From Muribaculaceae bacterium (GTDB lineage: Bacteria > Bacteroidota > Bacteroidia > Bacteroidales > Muribaculaceae), in NCBI GenBank assembly GCA_017557425.1, contig JAFYYU010000016.1, positions 186,001 through 250,000 of the forward strand: a stretch of 64,000 nt of DNA, written 5' to 3'. Below the pieces are notes generated by a model. That model was not told where the DNA came from, made no database searches, and saw only the letters and a list, made by a program, of their open reading frames with translations. This document shows, in pieces, positions 54,375 through 63,641 of the stretch. The position numbers were made by a program, and so were the translations under genes. Positions within the stretch are counted from its first letter, which is position 1. Each line of letters starts with the position of its first letter.

Positions 54375-54448
54375 AGGTTTTAGGTTTTAGGTTTTAGGCT
54401 TTAGGAAATGATACTTAAAACTTAAAACTGATAACTTAAAACTCAAGA
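54375..54448. repeat. heptamer repeats in the mreB-mreC gap
   Basis: Four AGGTTTT-type heptamers (54375-54405) followed by ACTTAAA-type units (54412-54443). No hairpin with a T-run is seen, so mreC probably continues the mreB transcript. Confidence 0.65.
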
Positions 54449-54455
54449 ACGCACG

Positions 54456-55460
54456 ATGAACAATCTGCTCAACTTTTTCGTCAAACACAGTGCGTGGTTC
54501 ATTTTCGCAGTTTATGTGATATTGAGCCTCGTGCTGCTGTTTAGGGATAACCCTTACCAGCAGAGCGTCTATCTGACGTCGGCCAACTCAGTGAGCGCCG
54601 CGGTGTATAAGGCGTTCAACGGCGTGACGTCCTACTTCCACCTGCGGGGCATCAACGAGAGCCTGCAGGAACGCAACGCCGCACTGGAGATGGAACTGAT
54701 TGAGCTGCGGGAGCAGTTGAGTGAGATGGCGCTGCTCTCGCCCGACTCGCTGCACCAGCCCGCTCTGGGGCACTACAACTTTGTGATGGCGCATGTGATC
54801 AGCAACAGCATTGCCAACCCCAACAATTATATCACCATCGACCGGGGACATCTGGACGGCGTGAGCCCCGAGATGGGCGTCATCGACCAGAACGGCGTAG
54901 TGGGCATTGTCAACGTGGTTGGACCACATGCCTCACGTGTGATCTCGTTGTTGAATCCTCACATCAGGCTCTCGTGTAAGTTGCGCGCCAGTGGTTTCTA
55001 TGGCAGTCTGGTGTGGGATGGCAAGAGCCCACAGCATGCGGTGCTGGAGGAATTGCCCAAGCATTTGACTTGGCACAAGGGTGACACCATTGTCACGAGC
55101 GGCTATTCGGCCGTGTTCCCCGAGGGCATCATCGTGGGTGTCGTCGAGGGTTTGGCACGTGACTTGAGCGACAGTTTTGTATCGTTGCGCATCAGGCTGA
55201 CAACCAACTTCAGCCAACTGAGCAATGTGCGAGTGATCACCAACAGCATGAAGGAGCAGATCGATGCCCTGCGTCGTGCCGAGCAGGGTATCGACACCGT
55301 TGCCGGCATCAAGACCCGTCCCGAAATCAAGCCTGAAATCATCGACGTGGTTCCCGAAAAGGAACAGCCCAAGAAAGCCCCGGAACCCGTCCAGCAGGTC
55401 CAGCCTGTCCAGCAAGTCCAACCCGTTGAGCCAGAACCAGAAACAGAAGAACAGCCATGA
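54456..55460 (+). CDS. mreC: rod shape-determining protein MreC
   Basis: 334 residues: one N-terminal membrane helix (about 11-30), a coiled coil (NESLQERNAALEMELIELRE, about 66-85), and the periplasmic double beta-barrel domain (about 100-270, with IDRGHLDGVSPEMGV and GDTIVTSGYSAVFPEGI). It links MreB to PBP2. The last ~50 residues form a Pro/Gln/Glu-rich tail (QQVQPVQQVQPVEPEPE), probably disordered in the periplasm. Its stop overlaps the mreD start by four bases. Confidence 0.94.
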   Translation: MNNLLNFFVKHSAWFIFAVYVILSLVLLFRDNPYQQSVYLTSANSVSAAVYKAFNGVTSYFHLRGINESLQERNAALEMELIELREQLSEMALLSPDSLHQPALGHYNFVMAHVISNSIANPNNYITIDRGHLDGVSPEMGVIDQNGVVGIVNVVGPHASRVISLLNPHIRLSCKLRASGFYGSLVWDGKSPQHAVLEELPKHLTWHKGDTIVTSGYSAVFPEGIIVGVVEGLARDLSDSFVSLRIRLTTNFSQLSNVRVITNSMKEQIDALRRAEQGIDTVAGIKTRPEIKPEIIDVVPEKEQPKKAPEPVQQVQPVQQVQPVEPEPETEEQP

Positions 55461-55975
55461 CCAAGACCGTAATACAATTCATCGCATTGTTCCTGGTGCT
55501 GCTGGTACTGCAACTGGTGTGCAACAAGATTGTCCTGTTCAACATTGCCATGCCCGTGGTGTTTATCTATCTGATACTGCGGCTGCCGGTCAATCTGCAC
55601 ACCGGCTGGGTGTTGACCATCGCTTTCTTCATGGGCTTGATTCTTGACATCTTTGACAACACGCCGGGCATGAATGCGCTGGCCTGCACCATGATGGCAG
55701 CCGTGAGACGTCCCGTATTCAACCTGTTCGTCTCGCGTGAGAACGACGTGAACATCCCGTTGCCCTCGGTAGCTTCGATGGGCGTGGGTGACTACTTCAA
55801 GTATATGGCGACACTCGTGACGCTGTATTGCGCGTTAATCTTTGCCATTCAGGCCTTCACGCTGCACAACATCCTGCTCACCCTCGCGCGCATCGCTGGC
55901 AGCAGTGTTCTGTCGATCATCATCATTTTCGGGTTGGAAAGTCTAGTGAGCACGCGCCGTGAGAAAAGATTATAA
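55457..55975 (+). CDS. mreD: rod shape-determining protein MreD
   Basis: 172 residues with five to six predicted membrane helices and the short hydrophilic ends typical of MreD. MGLILDIFDNTPGMNALACT (about 56-75) matches the GxxxDxxxxxPxGxNAL pattern of the family. It overlaps mreC by four bases (ATGA) and the next gene by 17 bases, so the cluster is tightly coupled. MreD is poorly understood; it works with MreC to control PBP2. Confidence 0.9.
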   Translation: MTKTVIQFIALFLVLLVLQLVCNKIVLFNIAMPVVFIYLILRLPVNLHTGWVLTIAFFMGLILDIFDNTPGMNALACTMMAAVRRPVFNLFVSRENDVNIPLPSVASMGVGDYFKYMATLVTLYCALIFAIQAFTLHNILLTLARIAGSSVLSIIIIFGLESLVSTRREKRL

Positions 55976-57890
55976 CCTGGAGAAGCGCAAGCTGGTCATT
56001 GGCGGCTTTATCGTGGCGATTGTGTTGATATACATCGCCCGCCTGGTGCAGTTGCAGGTGTTGGACAGCAGCTACAAGGCCAATGCCGACAACAATGCCT
56101 TCATGGAGAAAGTCATCTACCCGTCGCGTGGACTGATCTATGACCGCAACGACTCGCTGGTGGTGTATAACATTCCCGAGTATGACTTGGTGATGATTCC
56201 CAAGGATGTGACGCCGTTTGACACCATCGACTTTTGCAACACGATAAATATCACCCGTGAGGAGTTTGACCGCCGATGGGAAGAAATGAGGAAAGGCCGC
56301 AGTTATTCGGCGTTTACCCAGCAGGTGTTCATGAATCACCTCACCCCCGAGGACTATGGCCGCCTGCAGGAGAAACTCTACCGTTTCCCGGGCTTCTTTG
56401 TCGTGCAGCGCATCCTCAGGCAGTATAATTACGCGGTTGCAGCCAATGTGTTGGGCGACATCCGCGAGGTCAACGCCAAGGACATTGAGAATGATGATTA
56501 CTATCGTCCTGGCGACTACACGGGTGACCTAGGTATCGAAAAGAGCTACGAGCGATGGTTGCGTGGCGTCAAGGGTAAGGAAATCCTCATCCGTGACGCG
56601 ACGGGTAAAATCAAGGGTCACTACAACGATGGTGCCAACGACGTGTCACCCGTGGCGGGCAATAACCTCAAACTGAGCATCGACATCGGCCTGCAGGCCT
56701 ACGGAGAGATGCTCATGCAGGGCAAGGTGGGGGCCATCGTGTGCATCGAGCCCAAGACGGGCGAGATTTTGGCACTGGTGTCCAGCCCCAGCTATGACCC
56801 GGCACTGCTCATGGGCAAGGAACGCGGCAAGAATTACCGCGACCTGGTCAACAACAGGCTCAAGCCGCTGTATGACCGCTCCATCATGGCGGCCTATCCC
56901 CCGGGATCGACCTTTAAGCCCACCCAGGGCCTGATTTTCCTTGAAGAGGGTACCATCACGACGAGTACGGCATTCCCGTGTCATCGCGGATACGTCAATG
57001 CAGGATTGCGGGTGGGCTGCCACGGTCATGGCTCTCCCATCCCCTTGAAACCTGCGTTGCAGACGTCGTGCAACGCTTATTTCTGCTGGGGTTTCAAGTA
57101 CATGATGGACAAGCGCTCCAAATATGGCTCAACAGGCAAGGCATTTGAGGTCTGGAAGAACCACATGGTATCGATGGGCTATGGTTACAAACTGGGCATC
57201 GACATGCCGGGCGAGAGCCGCGGTTTTATCCCCAACACGGCCTTCTATGACAAGATCTACGGCGCCGGAAAGTGGGTAGGGCAGACCATCATCAGTGACG
57301 CCATCGGCCAGGGCGAAATCCTTGCTACGCCGCTGCAAATCGCCAACCTTAGCGCCACCATCGCTAACCGAGGCTACTACATCACCCCGCACGTGGTGAA
57401 GAATATCGAGGGCGTCGGCGTGCTCAAGAAGAACCTGGAGCGTCATGACACCGACATCGACAAGCGCTACTACTCCGATATTGTCGAGGGTATGCGCATG
57501 GCGGTGCTGGGTGGTACCTGTACGGGCGCCAACATCCCTGGACTGGACGTGTGCGGCAAGACAGGAACGGCCCAGAACCCCCATGGCCGCGACCACTCGG
57601 TATTCATGGGCTTTGCACCCATGAATGATCCCAAGATCGCCGTCTGCGTCTATGTCGAGAATGCAGGCTTCGGCGCCACCTACGGTGTACCTATCGGCGC
57701 ATTGATGATTCAGCGCTACCTGCTCGGCAATTCTGCCGGCTTGCAGGCTCGTGGCCGTGCGATGGCCAGCCGACACACCGTCACCTATCCCAAGGTGAAG
57801 AAAACAACCACTTCTGGCAATCAGGCCGACAAGAATAAGAAGACTACACCATCAAACAAACCCGTTTCAAGCGATGGAAGTAAGGAATGA
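55959..57890 (+). CDS. mrdA: penicillin-binding protein 2 (elongasome transpeptidase)
   Basis: 643 residues starting with GTG inside mreD. One N-terminal helix (about 13-32), a pedestal domain, then the transpeptidase with PPGSTFKP (Ser in SxxK, near 319), SCN (QTSCNAYF, near 371) and KTG (CGKTGTAQNP, near 532). It cross-links lateral-wall peptidoglycan with RodA. Downstream of the last motif the C-terminus is Lys/Thr/Ser-rich. rodA begins 17 bases before its stop codon. Confidence 0.95.
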   Translation: MRKDYNLEKRKLVIGGFIVAIVLIYIARLVQLQVLDSSYKANADNNAFMEKVIYPSRGLIYDRNDSLVVYNIPEYDLVMIPKDVTPFDTIDFCNTINITREEFDRRWEEMRKGRSYSAFTQQVFMNHLTPEDYGRLQEKLYRFPGFFVVQRILRQYNYAVAANVLGDIREVNAKDIENDDYYRPGDYTGDLGIEKSYERWLRGVKGKEILIRDATGKIKGHYNDGANDVSPVAGNNLKLSIDIGLQAYGEMLMQGKVGAIVCIEPKTGEILALVSSPSYDPALLMGKERGKNYRDLVNNRLKPLYDRSIMAAYPPGSTFKPTQGLIFLEEGTITTSTAFPCHRGYVNAGLRVGCHGHGSPIPLKPALQTSCNAYFCWGFKYMMDKRSKYGSTGKAFEVWKNHMVSMGYGYKLGIDMPGESRGFIPNTAFYDKIYGAGKWVGQTIISDAIGQGEILATPLQIANLSATIANRGYYITPHVVKNIEGVGVLKKNLERHDTDIDKRYYSDIVEGMRMAVLGGTCTGANIPGLDVCGKTGTAQNPHGRDHSVFMGFAPMNDPKIAVCVYVENAGFGATYGVPIGALMIQRYLLGNSAGLQARGRAMASRHTVTYPKVKKTTTSGNQADKNKKTTPSNKPVSSDGSKE

Positions 57891-59346
57891 AGATGAGAAT
57901 ACCAACCTATTGAGGTCGGTGGACTGGTTTACCATCGTCCTGTACCTCATCATGGTCGTTGCGGGAGCGGTGAGCATCTATGCCGCTACCTACGACTATG
58001 ACAAGGCGAGCATGTTTGACCTGAGCGAGTACTCGGGCAAGCAGTTCTTGTGGGCGGGTCTCTCGTTCCTTATCGGCTTCTCGCTCTTGCTCATCGACAG
58101 GCGCATCTATGAGGCCTATGCCTATCCGATATACGGGTTCTTGATATTGCTGTTGATTGCCACCGTCTTTCTTGCGCCTGACATCAAGGGGTCGCGTTCG
58201 TGGCTGGTATTCGGGCCTGTGAGCCTGCAACCCGCCGAGTTTGCCAAGACGGCGACAGCCCTGGCGTTAGCCAAGCTCTTCAGCACTTACGGCTTCACGC
58301 TTAACGGGTGGCGCAACTATGCCATTGCCATCGGCATTATCCTGTTGCCCATCCTGTGCATCATCTTGGAACGTGAGACGGGCTCGGCGCTGGTTTACAC
58401 AGCGCTCATCTTTGTCCTTTACCGAGAGGGCATGTCAGGCTTCATCTTGTTTGCAGCCTTGATGGCCGTGGTCTATTTTGTTGTGGTGCTTATGTTTGCC
58501 GCTGTGACCTTCATGGGCATTCCGTTGGGCATGGTCATCGCGTTTATCCTGGTGATGGCGCTCATCGTGGCGATGCTGCTCATTTACTGCCGCTCGTGGA
58601 TTCTGGGGCGCAACGTGCTGCTGGGATATCTTGCCGCAGGAGCCCTTGCGGGAGGCCTGACATTGGCGGGTGTTCACGTCAACGGCTACGCCTTCTTCCT
58701 GCCGGTCATCATCCTGTCACTGCTCTATCTGCTCTACGGCATGCTGCATGACATCAACCTCAAGAAGGTGCTCATTACCGTCTGCTTTGCGGCGGCATCA
58801 TTGGTTTTCCTGTTCACGGTGAGTTTCGCCTTCAACAACGTGCTGGAACCGCACCAGCAGACGCGTATCAAAGTCACCCTGGGCATTGAGGAGGACCTGC
58901 GTGGAGCAGGCTATAACGTCAACCAGAGCAAGATTGCCATCGGTAGCGGTGGCATCACAGGTAAAGGCTTCCTGAACGGCACCCAGACCAAACTCAAGTA
59001 CGTGCCCGAGCAGCACACCGACTTCATCTATTGCACCATCGGCGAGGAGAAGGGGTTTGTGGGCAGCGTGGCTGTGCTGCTTCTGTTCCTGGCTCTCATT
59101 TTACGCATCATCACGCTGGCTGAGCGCAACCACTCGACCTTCGCGCGGGTCTATGCCTATAGCGTCGCGTCTTACCTCATCTTCCATGTCGCCATCAACA
59201 TTGGCATGGTCATCGGCCTATGCCCCGTCATCGGCATCCCGTTGCCGTTCTTCAGCTACGGCGGCTCCTCGCTGTGGGGTTTCACCATCCTGCTGTTTAT
59301 TCTGCTACGCCTCGACGCCGACCGCGGCAACTACGGCACCTGGTAA
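57874..59346 (+). CDS. rodA: peptidoglycan polymerase RodA
   Basis: 490 residues of the SEDS family, which polymerises lipid II with PBP2. Ten or more membrane helices. Conserved segments are PAEFAKTATALALA (about 112-125), ERETGSALVYTA (about 169-180), EQHTDFIYCTIGEEKGFVG (about 373-391) and a C-terminal GIPLPFFSYGGSS (about 450-462). It is longer than the ~370-420 of most RodA proteins because of a hydrophobic insertion (about 195-280), usual for this phylum. Starts within mrdA; an Imm32 gene follows after 17 bases. Confidence 0.95.
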   Translation: MEVRNEDENTNLLRSVDWFTIVLYLIMVVAGAVSIYAATYDYDKASMFDLSEYSGKQFLWAGLSFLIGFSLLLIDRRIYEAYAYPIYGFLILLLIATVFLAPDIKGSRSWLVFGPVSLQPAEFAKTATALALAKLFSTYGFTLNGWRNYAIAIGIILLPILCIILERETGSALVYTALIFVLYREGMSGFILFAALMAVVYFVVVLMFAAVTFMGIPLGMVIAFILVMALIVAMLLIYCRSWILGRNVLLGYLAAGALAGGLTLAGVHVNGYAFFLPVIILSLLYLLYGMLHDINLKKVLITVCFAAASLVFLFTVSFAFNNVLEPHQQTRIKVTLGIEEDLRGAGYNVNQSKIAIGSGGITGKGFLNGTQTKLKYVPEQHTDFIYCTIGEEKGFVGSVAVLLLFLALILRIITLAERNHSTFARVYAYSVASYLIFHVAINIGMVIGLCPVIGIPLPFFSYGGSSLWGFTILLFILLRLDADRGNYGTW

Positions 59347-59363
59347 CCAACATATCTTAGATT

Positions 59364-59621
59364 ATGAAAATGTCATTGGATATTCCCGACTATTCTCCCG
59401 AAACCGGAGTTGTGCTGAATTGGGAGGGTAATGCTGAAATCAAGGTCTCAACCGTGGATGGAGAAGTCTTGATTGAGGCCAATGCAGATGGACTCACCTC
59501 TTTGGCGAATCACTTGCTGAATTTAGCCCAGACCGCCGTCCCGTCAGGCGCTCATATTCATCTTGACGAATATAACTCTCTTGAGGACGGCTCATCACCT
59601 TTAATCATCGAGAAACTATAA
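59364..59621 (+). CDS. Imm32-family immunity-like protein, no toxin beside it
   Basis: 85 residues. The segment VLIEANADGLTSLANHLLNL (about 34-53) and HIHLDEYNSLEDGSSPLIIE (about 64-83) match Imm32, a family of predicted immunity proteins for polymorphic toxins. No toxin, VgrG, Rhs or other effector gene is near. The gene starts 17 bases after rodA and would be transcribed with the mre operon. Start could be the second Met two codons later. It may be an orphan immunity gene acquired for defence, or a repurposed protein. Confidence 0.75.
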   Translation: MKMSLDIPDYSPETGVVLNWEGNAEIKVSTVDGEVLIEANADGLTSLANHLLNLAQTAVPSGAHIHLDEYNSLEDGSSPLIIEKL

Positions 59622-59661
59622 CAGACATCAAAGGGGCGGTATCCTTGATGGTTTATGAGTT

Positions 59662-59708
59662 ATTGCGAAAATTTCGTTGCGAACTTTTCGTTACGAAATT
59701 TTCGCAAT
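59662..59708. repeat. 16-bp perfect inverted repeat with adjacent -7 box
   Basis: ATTGCGAAAATTTCGT and its exact complement with a 15-base loop that contains a third related motif (TGCGAACTTTTCG). On the minus strand TACTTTTG, a -7 box (59710-59717), lies one base away. No gene follows on that strand, only the 3' end of Imm32 on the opposite one. Confidence 0.7.
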
Positions 59709-59787
59709 GCAAAAGTACAGTAGTTTTCATTGGCAAATCTTTTGGGAATAAACAATGAGTTTATACCATTGGGGTATAGATATAATG

Positions 59788-59824
59788 CAAAAATCAGGGC
59801 TGGAACGTTGCGTTCCAGCCCTGA
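59788..59824 (-). terminator. terminator of nifJ
   Basis: Minus strand: TCAGGGCTGGAACG, loop CAA, CGTTCCAGCCCTGA, then TTTTTG. Confidence 0.9.
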
Positions 59825-59850
59825 CAGTTATTTAATGGTTGTATTGGCGA

Positions 59851-62800
59851 TTAAGCCTCGGGATCAACGCCCCACTGCTGGCGAGCCAGACGGCGGTAGT
59901 TGTTGTAACGCCACTGGGCATTCTCCTTTGCTGCAGCGAAGAGCTCGGCTGCCTCGTCGGGATACTGCTTCAGCACTGATGCATAGCGAACCTCGCCCTT
60001 GAGGAAGTTCTCAAACTCGTCCCAGTTGGGCTCGGGGCTGTCGAGGGTGAAGGGATTCTTGCCCTCGGCCTCCAGCTGCGGGTTGTAACGCCACAGGTGC
60101 CAGTAACCGCATGCTACAGCAGCCTTCTCCTCGGCCTGTGCCTTACCCATACCGGCCTTGATACCGTGGTTGATACACGGAGCGTAGGCGATGATGATCG
60201 AAGGACCGTCATAGGCCTCAGCCTCGCGGATAGCCTTCAGACACTGAGCGTCGTTGGCGCCCATAGCGATCTGTGCGGCATAGACGTAACCATAGGTGGT
60301 AGCAATCAGACCCAGGTCTTTCTTGCGGACGCGCTTGCCGGCAGCGGCAAACTTGGCGATGGCGCCGATGGGGGTAGCCTTAGAAGCCTGACCACCGGTG
60401 TTGGAGTAAACCTCGGTGTCGAGCACGAGGATGTTGACGTTCTTGCCGCTGGCAATCACGTGGTCCAGACCGCCGAAGCCGATGTCGTAGCTGGCGCCGT
60501 CACCACCGATGATCCACTGTGAGCGCTTAACCAGGTACTGACCCAGTTCACGCACCTTGATGTCGGCGGGATTGTCGCTGTGCTCGATGGCCTCGAGGAT
60601 CTTGTCGCTGAGCTCGCGGGTCTTGTCACCGTCGTTGAAGTTCTCGATCCATTCCTGATAGAGAGCCTTAACGTCGGCAGCAGCGGTAGCGTCGTCGATA
60701 GCCTCCTTGACGAAGCCAAGGACGCGGGTGCGCATCTTCTCGTCGGCGATGGTCATACCCAGGCCGAACTCGCAGAAGTCCTCAAACAGGGAGTTGGCCC
60801 AAGCGGGACCGTGACCCTTCTCGTTAACGGTGTAAGGAGTTGAGGGAACCGATGCACTGTAGATAGACGAGCAACCGGTAGCGTTGGCAACGATCTGACG
60901 ATCACCGAACAACTGGCTGATCAACTTCACATAGGGAGTCTCACCGCAACCCGAGCAGGCACCCGAGAACTCAAACAGCGGCTGAGCGAACTGTGAGTTC
61001 TTGACGTTGGACTTGGTGTCCACGAGGTGCTGTTTGCTCTTGACGTTGGCGATAGCATAGTCCCAAAGCTTCTGGTCCTCTTCGTGGCCCTCCATGGGAA
61101 CCATCTCGAGAGCCTTCTCGCCCTTCTTGCCCGGGCAGACGTCGGCGCAGTTGCCGCAAGCCAAGCAGTCCATCACGTCAACAACCTGTACGAAGGTCAT
61201 GCCTTCGAAGCCCTTGCCGATGGCTTTGAGCTTGTCGCTCTCCTTGAAGGGCGATGCGGCAGCCTCGGCCTCGTCCATGACGAAGGGACGGATGGCAGCG
61301 TGCGGGCAGACGAGCGCGCACTTGTTGCACTGGATACAGTTCTCAGCCTTCCATACGGGAACGAAGGCGCCTACACCGCGCTTCTCATAGGCAGCGGTAC
61401 CGGCATCCCAAGTACCGTCCTCGCGGCCCTTGAATGCGCTCACGGGCAGCAAGTCACCGTTCTGGGCGTTGATGGGACGTACCACGTTGTGTACGAACTC
61501 GGGAGCGTTGTCGGCGGCGGGAGCCTCGACGGTGAGGTTGCTCCAAGCAGGATCAACGGGCAGCTCGGTGTACTCGTTACCACGGTCAACAGCCTGATAG
61601 TTCTTGTTCACCACGTCCTCACCCTTGCGGCCATAGGACTTCACGATGAACTTCTTCATCTGCTCAATGGCCAGGTCAACGGGGATCACCTCGGTGATGC
61701 GGAAGAACGCGCTCTGCAGGATGGTGTTTGTGCGGTTGCCCAGACCGATCTCCTGAGCGATCTTGGTGGCGTTGATGTAGTAAACCTTGATGTTGTTGTC
61801 GGCGAAGTACTTCTTCACGTTGTTGGGCAGGTTCTCGGCCAGCTTGTCGGCGTCCCAAACGGTGTTGAGCAGGAAGGTACCACCCTTCTGCAAACCGCGG
61901 GTCATGTCATACATGTGCAGGTAGGCCTGAACGTGGCAAGCCACGAAGTTGGGCGTGGTTACCAGATAGGTCGAACGGATGGGCTCGTCACCGAAACGCA
62001 GGTGCGAGCAGGTGAAACCGCCCGACTTCTTGCTGTCGTAGGAGAAGTAGGCCTGGCAGTGCTTGTCGGTGTTGTCACCGATGATCTTTACACTGTTCTT
62101 GTTGGCACCCACGGTACCGTCAGCACCCAAGCCGTAGAACTTGGCCTGGAACATGCCGGCACCACCCATGGCAACCTCTTCCTTCATGGGCAGCGAGGCG
62201 AAGGTTACATCGTCCTCGATACCGATGGTGAACTGGTTCTTGGGCATCGGCAGGGCCAGGTTCTCGTAAACCGAGAGAATCTGGGCGGGCGTGGTGTCCT
62301 TGGAACCGAGGCCGTAGCGGCCACCCACGATAACGGGGGCATTCTCGGTGCCATAGAAGCAGTCTTTCACGTCAAGATACAGGGGCTCGCCGTTGGCGCC
62401 GGGCTCCTTGGTGCGGTCGAGCACAGCGATGCGCTTGGCAGTGCTGGGAACGGCTGCGAGGAAGTGCTTGGCGCTGAAGGGGCGATACAGATGCACGGCT
62501 ACGAGGCCGACTTTCTCACCCTTCTCGATGAGGTAATCAACGGTCTCGCGGATGGCCTCGGTCACACTGCCCATGGCGATGATGACGCGATCGGCATCCT
62601 TGGCGCCGTAGTAGTCAAACAGACCATACTTGCGGCCGGTGATCTCGCTGATCTTGTTCATGTAGTCCTCGACGATGGCGGGAACAGCGGTATAGTAGTC
62701 GTTGCACGACTCGCGGTGCTGGAAGAACACGTCAGGGTTCTCGGCAGTACCACGGGTTACGGGCTTGTCGGGGTTCATAGCACCCTTGCGGAACTTGGCC

Positions 62801-63405
62801 AGCTCTTCCATGTCGATGAGGGGACGCAGGTCTTCCTGGTCCATGGCCTCAACCTTCTGGATCTCGTGCGAGGTGCGGAAGCCGTCAAAGAAGTTGACAA
62901 AGGGCACGTGAGCCTTGATGGCGCTCAGGTGGGCAACACCGGCGAGGTCCATGACCTCCTGCACGCTGCCCTCGGCAAGCATGGCAAAACCGGTCTGGCG
63001 GGTAGCCATCACGTCCTGGTGGTCACCAAAGATGCACAGGGTGTGGCTGGCCAACGTACGGGCCGAAACGTGGAACACGCCAGGAAGCAGCTCACCGGCA
63101 ATCTTGTACATGTTGGGAATCATCAGCAGCAGACCCTGCGACGCAGTGTAGGTCGTGGTCAGGGCACCGGCCTGCAGCGAACCGTGAACGGCACCTGCGG
63201 CGCCACCCTCGCTCTGCATCTCCTGTACCATAACGGTCTCACCAAAGATGTTCTTGCGGCCTGCGGCAGCCCACTCGTCCACGTGCTCGGCCATCGTCGA
63301 TGACGGAGTGATGGGGTAGATAGCGGCTACCTCGGTGAACATGTAACTGATGTGAGCAGCAGCCTGGTTGCCGTCACACGTCATGAATTTCTTTTCCTTA
63401 CTCAT
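59851..63405 (-). CDS. nifJ: pyruvate:ferredoxin (flavodoxin) oxidoreductase
   Basis: 1184 residues, the single-chain form of PFOR. It converts pyruvate and CoA to acetyl-CoA and CO2, reducing ferredoxin, and is the central oxidative step in strict anaerobes. Domains in order: pyrimidine-binding domain with EVAAIYPITPSSTM (about 28), gamma domain (about 430-600) with GADGTVGANKNSVKIIG, two 4Fe-4S sites (CIQCNKCALVCP near 689, CLACGNCADVCPG near 745), and a TPP-binding domain with CSGCGETPYV, GDGASYDIGF and SNTGGQASK. All cluster cysteines are present. Its promoter is within a dispersed repeat element. Confidence 0.97.
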   Translation of the reverse strand: MSKEKKFMTCDGNQAAAHISYMFTEVAAIYPITPSSTMAEHVDEWAAAGRKNIFGETVMVQEMQSEGGAAGAVHGSLQAGALTTTYTASQGLLLMIPNMYKIAGELLPGVFHVSARTLASHTLCIFGDHQDVMATRQTGFAMLAEGSVQEVMDLAGVAHLSAIKAHVPFVNFFDGFRTSHEIQKVEAMDQEDLRPLIDMEELAKFRKGAMNPDKPVTRGTAENPDVFFQHRESCNDYYTAVPAIVEDYMNKISEITGRKYGLFDYYGAKDADRVIIAMGSVTEAIRETVDYLIEKGEKVGLVAVHLYRPFSAKHFLAAVPSTAKRIAVLDRTKEPGANGEPLYLDVKDCFYGTENAPVIVGGRYGLGSKDTTPAQILSVYENLALPMPKNQFTIGIEDDVTFASLPMKEEVAMGGAGMFQAKFYGLGADGTVGANKNSVKIIGDNTDKHCQAYFSYDSKKSGGFTCSHLRFGDEPIRSTYLVTTPNFVACHVQAYLHMYDMTRGLQKGGTFLLNTVWDADKLAENLPNNVKKYFADNNIKVYYINATKIAQEIGLGNRTNTILQSAFFRITEVIPVDLAIEQMKKFIVKSYGRKGEDVVNKNYQAVDRGNEYTELPVDPAWSNLTVEAPAADNAPEFVHNVVRPINAQNGDLLPVSAFKGREDGTWDAGTAAYEKRGVGAFVPVWKAENCIQCNKCALVCPHAAIRPFVMDEAEAAASPFKESDKLKAIGKGFEGMTFVQVVDVMDCLACGNCADVCPGKKGEKALEMVPMEGHEEDQKLWDYAIANVKSKQHLVDTKSNVKNSQFAQPLFEFSGACSGCGETPYVKLISQLFGDRQIVANATGCSSIYSASVPSTPYTVNEKGHGPAWANSLFEDFCEFGLGMTIADEKMRTRVLGFVKEAIDDATAAADVKALYQEWIENFNDGDKTRELSDKILEAIEHSDNPADIKVRELGQYLVKRSQWIIGGDGASYDIGFGGLDHVIASGKNVNILVLDTEVYSNTGGQASKATPIGAIAKFAAAGKRVRKKDLGLIATTYGYVYAAQIAMGANDAQCLKAIREAEAYDGPSIIIAYAPCINHGIKAGMGKAQAEEKAAVACGYWHLWRYNPQLEAEGKNPFTLDSPEPNWDEFENFLKGEVRYASVLKQYPDEAAELFAAAKENAQWRYNNYRRLARQQWGVDPEA

Positions 63406-63453
63406 AAATTTTGAAAACTGATATTGTTAGTTCTTAGTCGTTTTTACAGGGTG

Positions 63454-63485
63454 CAAAGGTAGTGCAAGTTGAGCGGAGTGCCAAA
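63454..63485 (-). promoter_or_regulatory. nifJ promoter supplied by repeat element
   Basis: Minus strand: TTTG (63482-63485), exactly 20 bases, TACCTTTG (63454-63461); leader about 45 bases. Confidence 0.8.
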
Positions 63486-63548
63486 CAAAAAACAATTTTT
63501 GTTTGCAATCCCGAGATGCAGCCTGCCTTAGACTGCAGGTCAAAGGTA
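63454..63548. repeat. promoter-associated dispersed element at nifJ
   Basis: GTGCAAGTTGAGCGGAGTGC, A/T hairpin (CAAACAAAAAACAATTTTTGTTTG split by its loop), CAATCCCGAGATGCAGCC and CTGCCTT, the inverted copy of the -7 region. The octamer CAAAGGTA stands on both sides (63454-63461 and 63541-63548), as a target-site duplication would. Confidence 0.8.
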
Positions 63549-63611
63549 CGCAATAATCCTATAATAAGGTAAAGCAAGGGGAAAATCAGTTGGTGGATGG
63601 TGGGGTAAAAA

Positions 63612-63641
63612 ACAAAAAAATCCCCGGCTCGCGCCGCGGAT
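63612..63641 (-). terminator. terminator of the candidate small RNA
   Basis: Minus strand: ATCCGCGGC, loop GCGA, GCCGGGGAT (one mismatch), then TTTTTTGTTTTTT. Confidence 0.8.

Noticed and set aside
59756-59836. Short plus-strand frame beginning MSLYHWGIDIMQKSG
   Set aside because: It runs through the nifJ terminator hairpin and has no supporting promoter or homology.
61027-63303. Very long open frame (over 750 codons) antisense to nifJ, and similar frames opposite secA, bamA, trpS and the DUF4105 gene
   Set aside because: They mirror the codon bias of the real genes (G/C at third positions), lack recognisable domains and promoters, and the opposite strands encode clear conserved proteins.
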